From NCBI GenBank assembly GCA_946408125.1, contig CAMJQW010000001.1, positions 62,001-126,000 on the forward strand: 64,000 nt of DNA. The letters run 5' to 3'. Position 1 is the stretch's first letter. Every line of letters starts with the position of its first letter. The notes below the pieces were generated by a model. That model ran no database searches. It had not been told where the DNA came from and was given only the letters and a program-made list of their open reading frames with translations. A program made the position numbers and the translations under genes. Below, one piece after another: positions 39,729-49,098 of the stretch. The DNA is from an uncultured Fibrobacter sp. GTDB taxonomy: Bacteria > Fibrobacterota > Fibrobacteria > Fibrobacterales > Fibrobacteraceae.

Positions 39729-41852
39729 ATGTCGTCGCTGAAGGTGACGGTGGCGATTCTCGTCGCGTTCCTGATCCTCACGTTTTGGGGAACCTTGGCG
39801 CAGGCGAATGCGGAAGCGGCCGGATTGTCGGCGTCGTTTGCCGCGGACCGTTTCTTCGACAGCTATTTCATTTGGGTGCTGGGCGTGGTTCCGCTGCCCG
39901 CGTTCAAGTGTGTTGCACTGTTTGCTTGCGTGAACCTCGTTGCCTCCATGATTTTCCGCATCCCGCGTGGTTGGAAAAATGCGGGACTCTTTTTGATGCA
40001 CACGGCACTTTTGGTTTTGCTGGTTGGCAGTCTGGTCGGGAGTGCCGTCAAGAGCGAATACAACGGCTATGGAGTAGCAGAGCATGGGCAGACGGTTCAG
40101 AACTTGAAGTTCTTTGTGGTAGATGATAGCCTCGGCTTGAATCCGGTTGACGGAATTCCCGCACAGGGCGGCTGGCCTTATTACGTTCAATACCGCGGGA
40201 ATGTGGAAACGTCTCCTGGCAGGAGCGTGGAGATGTACAAGGCGTATTACGACCCGTTCCATTTCGTCCCGTATGCGTTCATGGCTCTGTTCCTGGTGGG
40301 TGCGGCGTTCCATTATGTAGTGAAGGTGCGTCGCGGAAAGGGGCGGAAGTCTTGTGCGGCAAAAGTGCTGCCCCTTTTGGTTTTGGCGGCGACGCTCCTT
40401 CCGGTAAACACGCACGCGTCCGAACGGCCAACGACCATTTGGGATGGCCTACGTGCGGATTCGCCTGTTTATGTGGATTCCGCGGTGCGTCCGTTCGATT
40501 CGTTTGCCCGCGGATTCCTCGATGATCTGAACGGTCGCACCACGTACAAGTGCAAGGATGGCGAGGGATGCGATGGAAAGCTTTCTGCGGGAGATGTCGT
40601 CCGGCAAATCCTGATGTCTCCGGAAAAGGCAAGCCGTCTTGCGCTGTTCAAGGTCCTGCGCGAAGATGTTTTGGAAGCGTTGCGCTTGCCGCCGCAGGAA
40701 CGTTACGTGAGCTATGCGGAACTCGAAAAATCCAGGGACTTGCTGCAACTCTATGCGAGCCGCGACGACAAGCACCCGGCGACAGCGGAAATGCGCCGGC
40801 TCTACGGGAATGTATTGCTGTATGAATCGGTCGTGAACCGTACCGCTTTTTCTCTTATCGGGAAGGGAACGGACGCCGTAGATTCCGGGCGTCTTTCGGC
40901 GGAAGTGACCTGCCACTGGATGAATCTTGCCTTGTGGGCGTTTGTTGTTGCGTTTATTGCCTGCCTGCTTGCGTCGCTGAATATGATTTTCAAGATGCGA
41001 AAACTCGATGTTGTAGCGAATGTGGCGTGTGTCGCGGTGTCGGGAATTCTTGTTGTTCTTTTTGCGTTGCGCAGCTACGTTGCCGCCCGCGTTCCGCTTT
41101 CAAGCCTATACGAAATCGTGTTGCTCGTGGCGATGATGTTGATGGCGTTTGAGTCCGGGGCGTTTTTCCTGTGCAAGCGCCGGACATACACGCTCATGGT
41201 TCCCGTGACGCTTATGGCGACGCTATTGCTGTTCTTTGCGAAGTTCGTGCTGGAGCCGGGAGATACGTTCAGGCCAATCCCCGCCGTGCTGAATTCTTCG
41301 GTGTTCCTCACGATTCACGTGTTCACGATTGCGCTCGGCTTTGCGGGAATGATTCTTTCGGGTGTCGTGGCACATGTGGCGCTGTTCCGTTCTCGCGGGC
41401 AGCTAGTCGATTCGGGCGCTTCTTTAAAACAGGACTGCGCGGACTCTCCGCTCGATTCTCTCCTCTACGCGACACTCGTATTCGGGGCGGTCTTTACGAT
41501 CATCGGCACGCTCCTTGGAGGCGTATGGGCCGATTGTGCGTGGGGACGTTTCTGGGGATTTGACCCGAAGGAATGTGGGGCGCTGTTCGTAATCCTCTGG
41601 GCGATGCTCCTGTTGCATCTGCGTGCGGGCCGTATGGTCAGTAAACGTGTCTTTGCCTTGCTCAGCTGCTTCAACGTGATTGTCACGTTCCTCTGCTGGT
41701 TCGGCGTGAATCTGCTCGGGGTCGGTCTACACAGCTACGGATTCCAAAGCGGAACTGCAGCATGGCTCGGTGCGTTCGTCGCCGCCGACGTTCTGCTTAT
41801 CTGCTATTCTTGGCGCGGATGGCAAGCCTTATGCCGTCGGCGGCGCTCGTGA
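39729..41852 (+). CDS. ResB/CcsA fused cytochrome c maturation protein
   Basis: A 707-residue membrane protein joining the two halves of the system II cytochrome c synthase. The N-terminal part (about 1-240) has ResB-like spacing of membrane helices around a short exported segment. A hydrophilic region (about 225-390) follows. The C-terminal half is CcsA: SLYEIVLLVAMM, a histidine helix FLTIHVFTIALGFAGM, the WWD-type heme motif WGRFWGFDPKECGAL, then LLHLRAG and the final LLGVGLHSYGF with its histidine. All heme-handling residues I would expect are present. The start at 39729 follows the phosphoesterase by 2 nt; an upstream ATG would overlap it. The 3' end overlaps the convergent FAD dehydrogenase by 56 bp. 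Confidence 0.85.
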   Translation: MSSLKVTVAILVAFLILTFWGTLAQANAEAAGLSASFAADRFFDSYFIWVLGVVPLPAFKCVALFACVNLVASMIFRIPRGWKNAGLFLMHTALLVLLVGSLVGSAVKSEYNGYGVAEHGQTVQNLKFFVVDDSLGLNPVDGIPAQGGWPYYVQYRGNVETSPGRSVEMYKAYYDPFHFVPYAFMALFLVGAAFHYVVKVRRGKGRKSCAAKVLPLLVLAATLLPVNTHASERPTTIWDGLRADSPVYVDSAVRPFDSFARGFLDDLNGRTTYKCKDGEGCDGKLSAGDVVRQILMSPEKASRLALFKVLREDVLEALRLPPQERYVSYAELEKSRDLLQLYASRDDKHPATAEMRRLYGNVLLYESVVNRTAFSLIGKGTDAVDSGRLSAEVTCHWMNLALWAFVVAFIACLLASLNMIFKMRKLDVVANVACVAVSGILVVLFALRSYVAARVPLSSLYEIVLLVAMMLMAFESGAFFLCKRRTYTLMVPVTLMATLLLFFAKFVLEPGDTFRPIPAVLNSSVFLTIHVFTIALGFAGMILSGVVAHVALFRSRGQLVDSGASLKQDCADSPLDSLLYATLVFGAVFTIIGTLLGGVWADCAWGRFWGFDPKECGALFVILWAMLLLHLRAGRMVSKRVFALLSCFNVIVTFLCWFGVNLLGVGLHSYGFQSGTAAWLGAFVAADVLLICYSWRGWQALCRRRRS

Positions 41853-43404
41853 CGATGCCGCCTGAATAGCCCGCGCCCTCGCCGAGCACAAAAAGACCCT
41901 TCGTATTGACGCTTTCGAGCGTATCGTTGTTGCGCGTAATGCGTACCGGGGAACTCGTGCGCGTCTCGGGCGCGACGATGAGCCCCTGCTCGATGAATCC
42001 CGGAATCTTGCGGTCGAAATTCTGGAATCCTTCCGCGAGGGAACTGCAGATTTTCTTGTCGAGCCAGTCCCAGATATTGCTTGGCACAAGTCCGCAAGGG
42101 TACGTGGACTTGGGTAGGTTCTTGTCGGCGCGGTGGGCGAGGAAAGCCTTGATGGTCTGTGCGGGTGCCGCGTAATTCTTTCCGCCGACATCGAAGGCGT
42201 CACGTTCCGTCTTGCGCTGGAAATCGAGTCCGCCGAACGTGGTGCCGCTCGCCTCGACGGGCACGACGATGGCGCCGTTTGCGGTGTGCCCGTTTCGGCG
42301 GCTGTAGCTCATGCCGTTGGTGGCTAGCGTACCGGGCTCGGAGGCGCAAGGTACCAGCACGCCGCCCGGGCACATGCAGAAGCTGTAGGCGCTGCTTGTC
42401 TTGCCAAGCGTCGGCGTGGCGAGGAAATATTCGGCGGCTCCCGTGAGGCGGGTGTCGACATCCTTGCCGAGCTGACGCATGTCTATGAGCATTTGCGGGT
42501 GTTCTACGCGTACGCCCATCGCAAAAGCCTTGCTTTCGAGCGTGACTCCGCGTGCTGCGAGAAGTTCGTATATGCCGCGTGCGGAATGCCCGGTGGCGAG
42601 CACGAGCGCTTCGCATTCTTGCCAATGCGTTGCGCTTTCCATTGCCGGATTCCGGGTGTCGCGAACCTTGATGGCGCAAATGCGCCCGTCCTTAATTTCG
42701 ATATCTTCGAGCGCGGTATAGAAATGGATCTTTCCGCCGAGCCGAGCGATTTCGGCGCGGATTTTCCGGAGCATCAATACGAGCCTGTCAGTGCCGATAT
42801 GCGGTTTGGCGAAGGTGACGACGCTCTCGTCGACACCGAATTCCACCATGTCGCGCAGGACGGTTTCGCTGTAGATGTTGCGGCTGCGCGTATTGAGCTT
42901 GCCGTCACTGAATGCGCCGGCCCCGCCTTCGCCGAACAGGACGTTGGAATGCTCGTTGAAGATTCTGTCGGCGAAGAACCTGCGGATGTCGCGGAATCGT
43001 TCCTCGACGGGTTTGCCCTGCTCGTAAAGGTCCACGCTGAATCCGCGACGCAGCAGGTGGAGGCTTGCCCACAAGCCTGCGGGGCCCGCACCGATGACGT
43101 CCACGTGGCTTGCCATCGGGACGCTTCCCGTAAGCGGGTCGCTTTCGAGCGACTCGCGTTCCCTTGACGCCTCGATAAGCCCGCGCGCCGCGTTTCCCGT
43201 AGCACGCAGGGGAGATTCCACGTCGAATATGACGTTGTAGCTCCAGTGCGGATCGCCCTTGCGCCGGCTATCCAGCGCGAAGCGCTCGACTTCGAGATTG
43301 AAAATCTTTTCCGGGTGCAAACGCAACGTCTTGGCCAGGGCCTCGCGGACCCGGCCTTTTTCGCGCAACGCTACGGGCAGTTCCCTGTAACGATAGGTGA
43401 GCAT
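41797..43404 (-). CDS. FAD-dependent dehydrogenase, COG2509 type
   Basis: A 535-residue flavoprotein of the uncharacterised NAD(FAD)-dependent dehydrogenase group (COG2509). An N-terminal ferredoxin-like/RNA-binding-like region (1-90) precedes the FAD site VDVIGAGPAGLWAS. Family motifs follow: NEHSNVLFGEGGAGAFSDGKL, LATGHSARGIYELL, and SFCMCPGGVLVPCASEPG, with a cysteine pair typical of the group. The C-terminal FAD motif is GLFVLGEGAGYSGGIVTSAADG. Substrate is unknown. It is last in a three-gene minus-strand operon: its ATG is 3 nt after the stop of the 1182-residue envelope protein. Confidence 0.88.
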   Translation of the reverse strand: MLTYRYRELPVALREKGRVREALAKTLRLHPEKIFNLEVERFALDSRRKGDPHWSYNVIFDVESPLRATGNAARGLIEASRERESLESDPLTGSVPMASHVDVIGAGPAGLWASLHLLRRGFSVDLYEQGKPVEERFRDIRRFFADRIFNEHSNVLFGEGGAGAFSDGKLNTRSRNIYSETVLRDMVEFGVDESVVTFAKPHIGTDRLVLMLRKIRAEIARLGGKIHFYTALEDIEIKDGRICAIKVRDTRNPAMESATHWQECEALVLATGHSARGIYELLAARGVTLESKAFAMGVRVEHPQMLIDMRQLGKDVDTRLTGAAEYFLATPTLGKTSSAYSFCMCPGGVLVPCASEPGTLATNGMSYSRRNGHTANGAIVVPVEASGTTFGGLDFQRKTERDAFDVGGKNYAAPAQTIKAFLAHRADKNLPKSTYPCGLVPSNIWDWLDKKICSSLAEGFQNFDRKIPGFIEQGLIVAPETRTSSPVRITRNNDTLESVNTKGLFVLGEGAGYSGGIVTSAADGIRLAIRAKNSR

Positions 43405-43407
43405 CGG

Positions 43408-46400
43408 CTAGAAGATGTAATTCAGCTGGACACCGCCGAAGATATCGCGGTATTCGCTCGACAGGTCGTCCGGACGGTAGTATCCCGCGGCACCGAAATT
43501 CCAGACGCTGTAGAAACGCTTGGTGTGGTTGACACGCAGGCTCACGTTTCCGAGCAGGTCGGTTTCGGATTCGTCGAATTCCTCGTCGCCTTCTTCCCAG
43601 TCCGTAGTCATGTAGCGGAATTCGCCACCCAGGTTCAGTACCAGGAAGTTCTTCAGGAACGGAATCTCGAATTCGTCGCTGATGGAGATTTCGGCTTCGT
43701 CCATGTTGTCGCGATTGTAGCTCTTGAATCTCGGGACGACCGTGAACCTGTTCTGGATATTCTTGTAAGACGTTGTCGCCGACAGCGGGTAGCTGTGTTC
43801 GAAGTAGTCGGAACCGCCGAAGTAGTATCCGAGCTTCGCCCAGGTGGTATCGTCAAGTTCGTAGTCCTCGACAAGGTCGTTCTTCAGGAACTGCGAACCG
43901 TCCAGACGGAACGTCCAGCGGCCATCCAGCTTGAATGTCGTGTTGAATGCCTTCACGCTGACGCCCGCGAACAGGGAGTGCTTGAAAATCCTTTCCTGGA
44001 ACTTGCTGGCGAGATAAGTTTCACTGTACAGGCCATTGTATTCGGCCCAGCGGGCGGAATCGACTTCGGTCGTATCGCCGTCATATACCACCTTCGAAGT
44101 GGCGCGGCCCTTGCGGGCGCTGAACCAGCTGTCGTTGAAGATGCCGTCTTCGAGCCTGAAGTCGCCATGCAGCTGGTACGGGCGGTATTGCTTCTGGTAC
44201 TGGAAGTTGTAACCGGCGTTGATGGTGATGTTCTTGTTGACATCGAACCTCTGGTCGGTACCCATGTTCTGGGTGTACTTGGTACGGTCGATATCCAGTT
44301 CGTGATTGTCGAACCAGGTGCTGTTCCCGCTGGAGAACAGACCGTCACGCGTGCCTTCGCTGAGACCGAACAGGTTGATCTTGTTCCCGTTGGCGGCGTT
44401 CTCGATATTGAGTTCGTACGATACGCCCAGATTCCAGAAGGGGAAGATTTCCTGGTCGAGTCGTGCGATGAATTGGCGGTAGTCCGAAAGCTGGTCGTCG
44501 GAGCCGGCGCTGTAGAAGTTTTCGCCGACGTACTTCAACTGGCCGTAAATGTGCGTCTTATAGATGTTCCAGTTGAGCGATGCGTTCAGGGCGAAGTTCT
44601 GACTATCCCAGCTTTGACCCAGGATGCGGTCGTCGTCGCGGTTGCTCTCGCTCTTCTTCTGGACCTTCTTCGCTTCCTTGATGAGCGTGCGCAAGGAATC
44701 CTTCATTTCGGAATCGCGGAGAGCGCTGTTCTCGCTAAAGATTTCGACAAGCTCGCTGTGGCTCAGGGTGTTGATCCTGTCGCTGTTCTGGAGAAGCGAG
44801 CGGATTTTGGAGAAGGAAGCAATGCTCAGGCCCGCATCGGAGAATACCTTGTTGATGGCTCTTTCGCGGTAGACGTCGGTCGTGTCGGCGCGCCCGATGG
44901 CGATCTGTCCGTTCAGCTCGATATCACCCGGGAAGAACAGCCAGTTTCCGTCGGCGTACATGGTAAATGCGTCAATCATCGGGTCGGCGGTCGTGTAGCG
45001 GCTCGACGCGCCGTCGCGGAACAGCGGATCCACCAGCTCGTCGCTTGCGTAGATGGCTCCGACCTTCGCATCAAACCTGCGGACGGGAGCCCACTTGAAA
45101 GAACCGCCGTAGGCGAGGCGCTGCGCCTGGGCGGTGCCGTCTTCGATGTAATCCTTGTAGATGTAGGGGTGACGGTCGCCGGGGACCATACTCCTCTGCG
45201 CTTCGCCGAAGAATCCGTTCATCTCGAACAGAGGCTTGTCGGCGTTGTTCTTGAGGAGCGTGAGCGTGTAGTCGACACCGAACAGCGGAAGGCTCGACAT
45301 GTAGATTTCGCCGCCCGTCTTTTCGTGGTCGCCGAGAATCAGCTGGCTATGCGCGTCCTTGTAGGAGAGCGTTACCGGGTTCGGCGAGAAGTGGTTCCAC
45401 GAGTCGGCCGTGATGTCCGTGTTGAATTCGATGGTCTTGCCGTCGCTCGACTGCATGTAAAGGTAGGCGGCAAGTTCCGCACCGAAACCGGGTACCTGGA
45501 AAATATTCTTGTACCTCTGGCCGTTAGAAATCGTGTCGTTGCCGATAACCTGTTCGCCGCTGCGGTTGGTGCGTGTCCTGACGTAGTGGTAGTTTCCGCC
45601 GAGCATCACGTTTCCGAGAATCGTCCAGGTCGCCTTGGCCGTGTCTTCCGCCGCCTTTGTTTCTTTGGCTTCGCGGGTAAGCACTCCGATTTTGTCGGCG
45701 GGCTTGAACGGCCGGCTATCCACTCCAGGAATCACGGGGTTCGGCGGGAGCGTCGAAAGGAGCTCGATGGATGCGCTTCCGAAGTCCTTGTCGTTGCCGC
45801 TCACGCTGCCGATGACGGATTCGTCCATGATGTCGATGCCCGCGGCACCGACCTTGTTGCCTTCGACTTTGGAGTTATGGAAGTAGAACAGGTTGTTCTC
45901 CTTGCCGATGACGCCGTATTCGTTGGACTTGAGGTTGCTTCCGAGAACCGTGGTGTAGGCGAGTTCCGAGTTGAGGAGCGCGAAGTTGTTGTCGTGGAAA
46001 TCGATGCGGTCCGCGGTAACGGTCGCATAGTTACCCGCGTGCAGGGCGACACCCTTGTTGTTTGCGAATTCGCATGCGGTGAGGTTGGCTTCACCGTCGC
46101 GCACGTAGACGCCGCGCGAGGTTGTGTTCGAGATGGTGGATGCCTGGAGGTTCAGGTTACCCTTCTCGATGGCGATGCCGACTTCCGCTCCGGAGATGTT
46201 CGCTCCGTAAATGTTGAAATCGTTTTCACCCGTGAGGTAGATGCCTTTCCAGGTACCGTCCGCGGCGCGCATGGTGACGGGGGCGTCGGCGGTTCCGGAA
46301 ATCGTCAGGGAGCCGTTGTTGACATACAGGCCCGTACCGGGTTTGAACTGGAGGGTTACGCCAGCCTGGATAAAGAGGGACTTGCCGCTTTCGATGGTTG

Positions 46401-46956
46401 CGTCGCCGGTCACGACATAGGGAGATTTGTCGACGGACAGGATTCCCTGGAGGAAACCGCTAATTTCGTTTCCGCTGACCGTTTCCGCAGGGGCGGGAGC
46501 TGCCGCTTCCTGTACCGCAGGTTCCTGCTTGGCTTCTGCTGCCACAGCGGGCTGGGGAGCCGGTTTAGCCGGCGCGGGTTGCGCCGCCGCAGGTTGCGGA
46601 GCCGGTTGAGCAGGCGCAGGTTGCGCCGCAGCGGGCTGCGGAGCCGGTTGAGCCGGTGCGGGTTGCGCCGCAGCGGGCTGAGGAGCCGTTTGGGCAGGCG
46701 CGGGTTGCGCCGCAGCGGGCTGGGGAGCCGGTTGAGCAGGCGCGGGTTGCGCCGCGGCGGGCTGGGGAGCCGGTTGAGCAGGCGCGGGTTGCGCCGCAGC
46801 GGGCTGGGGAGCCGGTTGAGCAGGCGCGGGTTGCGCCGCCGTGGGCTGGGGTGCCGGTTGGGCGGGCGCGGGTTGCGCCGGTGCTGCCTGTTGCGCTATG
46901 GCGAAGGTCGCTGCGAGGGCTATGGTAGAAATGGAGATTTTGTAAGGATGCTTCAT
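43408..46956 (-). CDS. Large envelope protein: Ala-Pro-Gln repeats, beta-helix, C-terminal barrel-like region
   Basis: A 1182-residue exported protein. Signal peptide (1-21, ending FAIA); then a repeat region to about residue 140 made of seven 14-residue units of QPAAAQPAPAQPAP type. Residues about 165-420 look like a right-handed parallel beta-helix: GVTLQFKPGTGLYVNNGSL, GVYVRDGEANLTACEFANNKG, YGVIGKENNLFYFHNSKVEGN. The rest (about 450-1182) is strand-rich with aromatic girdles, ending GGVQLNYIF, as expected of a large outer-membrane barrel. The repeat region could span the periplasm or peptidoglycan. Gene order with an upstream FecR protein (4-nt overlap) suggests coupled assembly or regulation. 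Confidence 0.75.
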   Translation of the reverse strand: MKHPYKISISTIALAATFAIAQQAAPAQPAPAQPAPQPTAAQPAPAQPAPQPAAAQPAPAQPAPQPAAAQPAPAQPAPQPAAAQPAPAQTAPQPAAAQPAPAQPAPQPAAAQPAPAQPAPQPAAAQPAPAKPAPQPAVAAEAKQEPAVQEAAAPAPAETVSGNEISGFLQGILSVDKSPYVVTGDATIESGKSLFIQAGVTLQFKPGTGLYVNNGSLTISGTADAPVTMRAADGTWKGIYLTGENDFNIYGANISGAEVGIAIEKGNLNLQASTISNTTSRGVYVRDGEANLTACEFANNKGVALHAGNYATVTADRIDFHDNNFALLNSELAYTTVLGSNLKSNEYGVIGKENNLFYFHNSKVEGNKVGAAGIDIMDESVIGSVSGNDKDFGSASIELLSTLPPNPVIPGVDSRPFKPADKIGVLTREAKETKAAEDTAKATWTILGNVMLGGNYHYVRTRTNRSGEQVIGNDTISNGQRYKNIFQVPGFGAELAAYLYMQSSDGKTIEFNTDITADSWNHFSPNPVTLSYKDAHSQLILGDHEKTGGEIYMSSLPLFGVDYTLTLLKNNADKPLFEMNGFFGEAQRSMVPGDRHPYIYKDYIEDGTAQAQRLAYGGSFKWAPVRRFDAKVGAIYASDELVDPLFRDGASSRYTTADPMIDAFTMYADGNWLFFPGDIELNGQIAIGRADTTDVYRERAINKVFSDAGLSIASFSKIRSLLQNSDRINTLSHSELVEIFSENSALRDSEMKDSLRTLIKEAKKVQKKSESNRDDDRILGQSWDSQNFALNASLNWNIYKTHIYGQLKYVGENFYSAGSDDQLSDYRQFIARLDQEIFPFWNLGVSYELNIENAANGNKINLFGLSEGTRDGLFSSGNSTWFDNHELDIDRTKYTQNMGTDQRFDVNKNITINAGYNFQYQKQYRPYQLHGDFRLEDGIFNDSWFSARKGRATSKVVYDGDTTEVDSARWAEYNGLYSETYLASKFQERIFKHSLFAGVSVKAFNTTFKLDGRWTFRLDGSQFLKNDLVEDYELDDTTWAKLGYYFGGSDYFEHSYPLSATTSYKNIQNRFTVVPRFKSYNRDNMDEAEISISDEFEIPFLKNFLVLNLGGEFRYMTTDWEEGDEEFDESETDLLGNVSLRVNHTKRFYSVWNFGAAGYYRPDDLSSEYRDIFGGVQLNYIF
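46555..46848 (-). repeat. 42-bp tandem repeat, seven copies (Ala-Pro-Gln coding)
   Basis: Seven in-frame copies of a 14-codon unit (residues 37-134 of the 1182-residue protein), each QP(A/T)AAQPAPAQPAP with three single substitutions among the copies. Partial units flank it. The period is a multiple of three, so copy-number change would keep the frame. Confidence 0.9.
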
Positions 46957-48980
46957 TTGCGGCCCTCGCTATTGGATGCCTTGTAGTTGAAGGTCATGCT
47001 GTTCTCGAGAATCTTTCCGTTGTACAGTTTGACCTTTACCTTGAACGTTGTCTTTGCCCCGTATTCTATGGAGACGGGTACGCTGAAGTCGAGCGCGTCG
47101 ATGGACTTGTTCGCGTTAGTCCTGTGGAAGACGTTGCCGGGCTTTCCTTCTTGCGTAACCGTAATACTTTCAATCTGGGTAAAGTCGTTGCCCTTCATGT
47201 TGTGGACCTTGATAAGGAGCGTCTCGTGCAGGGAGTCGTCGTATTTCGGAGGAGCCTTGGGGATGCGCTTGGGTTTCGTTGTGAAGGGGGTCCTGTGCCC
47301 GTTGATGCTCACGTAGGCCGAGGCGTTCTTGTCGTAGCAGGCGATGGTCTTTGATGCAAATCCCTTGTTGCCGGCCTGGTCGGCGATGGAAAGCTCGTAG
47401 GTGTGGTTCCCGCTGGAAAGCTGGAAGCGCCCGTCGTCGTTCCCGTTGATCGAGACCTTCTTGATGAATTCCTTGTCCTTGAAAATGGAAAGTTCCGCGA
47501 CATCGTTTTCGTTGTTCGCGATTTCATAGGTCGCCATGCACTTCTGCGTGGAGGCGCTGAGGACCAACCTCGGCGAGATCGTGTTGATGGCCCTGCATTT
47601 TTTGCTCACGGTTACCGGGATGGTTTCGGATTTTGAAGTCCCGCTGGGGAACGAGGCCTTCACGACCACGGTGGTCGTGTTCCAGTTCTTCGTGACGTCC
47701 TTGATGGGGACGATGTGCGAGAATGTCCTGATGGAGCCGGGGATGCTCAGCTGCTTGGAGACGTTGCCTGCGGTGATGTTGATGTCGATGGTCTGGTCTT
47801 CGCCGAATTCGGGGCCGGTAATGGTGCCGTTGATGGTGAGCGACCCGTTCTGGCAGACTTCGCCCGCATTCGAGGTGACCTGGATGTCCGGCACGTCGGT
47901 GTTCATGGAATCGAGTTCCGCGTTCACGAGGTTTGCCCTATTGGCGGAATCGATGGCCGCGTTGAAGTAGAACATCTTCGCGTTGCCGCAGTCGAACTGC
48001 ACGGTGGCGTTCTTCATGTCGGCGGGGATGGCGTTTGCGGGAATGCCGAGTTTCGCCGCTTCGGCTGTGATGTCGACTGTGTCTATGCAGGAAATGTCGA
48101 AGCGCTTCTCGCCGATGAAGCTCGGTTCCCAGTCAATCTTGTAGTCGACCTTGGCTGCTTTTTCGACGGCAAGCTCACCGTTCACGAAGATGGACTTATG
48201 GGCTTGCGCACAGGAAATACCAAGGACGACGGAATTTGTGGAAACGGTGTCCGCGAGAGGCTTTACGGTGCACTTTCCGGCAGCGACCTTGGCCTTCTTG
48301 ACGTTCTCGAAGACCTTGCTCAAGCTGTCGGTCAGGTTCTGGAGGGCTTTCTCGTCACCCTTGTCGATGAGGTCGATAATCTTGTTGACGGCGTCCTTGT
48401 TGGATACGAACGACGATTTCAGCTTTGCGAACTTGCAGGACTTGGAATAGGCGACCAGCATCTCGCCGGCCTGGATGGAGCCCTTCTCGCCGCACTTGTT
48501 CTCGGCGTCCAGGGTACCCGTGTTGAGTCCGAACAGGGAGTTTCCGCCCTTGGTCTGGGCGACGATGCCGTCCGTACCGCGGATGGCGGCCGTGGCGGTT
48601 CCGGTCTTGAACTGGAGCTTGCTGTTGCCCTTCTGCTTTTGGGCATTGAATCGGACCTTGCCCTGCTTGATTTCCGTCATTGCGGTCTGAACGCCGTTGG
48701 CGGAATTGAGATTCGTGAATTCTACGAGGGAGTTTTCTTCGACGGAAACGGTACTTCCATCGGGGAGGGCGACGATGACCTGTGCCTCGATGCCCGTGCG
48801 GATTTTGTCTTTTTCGCGGACCTTGCCGCCGGTCTTGGCGTCAGTTTCCTTGCCCTTGGTGTCGATTATCTTGCGTTCGTCACCGATGGCGAAGCGGATC
48901 TTGCCTGCGGCGGCCATGGGGTAGGACACCAGCCCGGCGAGGATTACGGCCAATACCTTGAAATTTCGCGAAAATGACAT
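46953..48980 (-). CDS. FecR-domain exported protein
   Basis: A 675-residue exported protein. Signal peptide (about 1-25, cleaved near AAAG) precedes a FecR-type domain at about 27-190: GGKVREKDKIRTGIEAQVIVALPDGSTVSVEENSLVEF, then FKTGTATAAIRGTDGIVAQ. It is followed by a helical part and several immunoglobulin-like beta domains with paired cysteines (about 240-640). Unlike the FecR protein at 24475 it has no lipobox. It also has no inner-membrane anchor or sigma-factor partner, so classical cell-surface signalling is unlikely. The gene overlaps the next by 4 nt. GAGGGAC precedes the ATG. Confidence 0.82.
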   Translation of the reverse strand: MSFSRNFKVLAVILAGLVSYPMAAAGKIRFAIGDERKIIDTKGKETDAKTGGKVREKDKIRTGIEAQVIVALPDGSTVSVEENSLVEFTNLNSANGVQTAMTEIKQGKVRFNAQKQKGNSKLQFKTGTATAAIRGTDGIVAQTKGGNSLFGLNTGTLDAENKCGEKGSIQAGEMLVAYSKSCKFAKLKSSFVSNKDAVNKIIDLIDKGDEKALQNLTDSLSKVFENVKKAKVAAGKCTVKPLADTVSTNSVVLGISCAQAHKSIFVNGELAVEKAAKVDYKIDWEPSFIGEKRFDISCIDTVDITAEAAKLGIPANAIPADMKNATVQFDCGNAKMFYFNAAIDSANRANLVNAELDSMNTDVPDIQVTSNAGEVCQNGSLTINGTITGPEFGEDQTIDINITAGNVSKQLSIPGSIRTFSHIVPIKDVTKNWNTTTVVVKASFPSGTSKSETIPVTVSKKCRAINTISPRLVLSASTQKCMATYEIANNENDVAELSIFKDKEFIKKVSINGNDDGRFQLSSGNHTYELSIADQAGNKGFASKTIACYDKNASAYVSINGHRTPFTTKPKRIPKAPPKYDDSLHETLLIKVHNMKGNDFTQIESITVTQEGKPGNVFHRTNANKSIDALDFSVPVSIEYGAKTTFKVKVKLYNGKILENSMTFNYKASNSEGRK

Positions 48981-49098
48981 ATTGTCCCTCGTTCGATATG
49001 TAAACCGTTATAAATATATGTTTTATTTATCGCAATCAAAAGAAAAATGTATCTTTTAACAAGAAATCGGGCTTTTATCCCCAAAGGACGCAAAAACT

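Noticed and set aside
43246-46986. A 1246-codon open frame on the plus strand, antisense to the 1182-residue envelope protein
   Set aside because: It reads low-complexity Arg/Gly/Leu/Ser repeats opposite the Ala-Pro-Gln repeat and lacks any domain. The minus frame has a signal peptide, beta-helix motifs and operon spacing.
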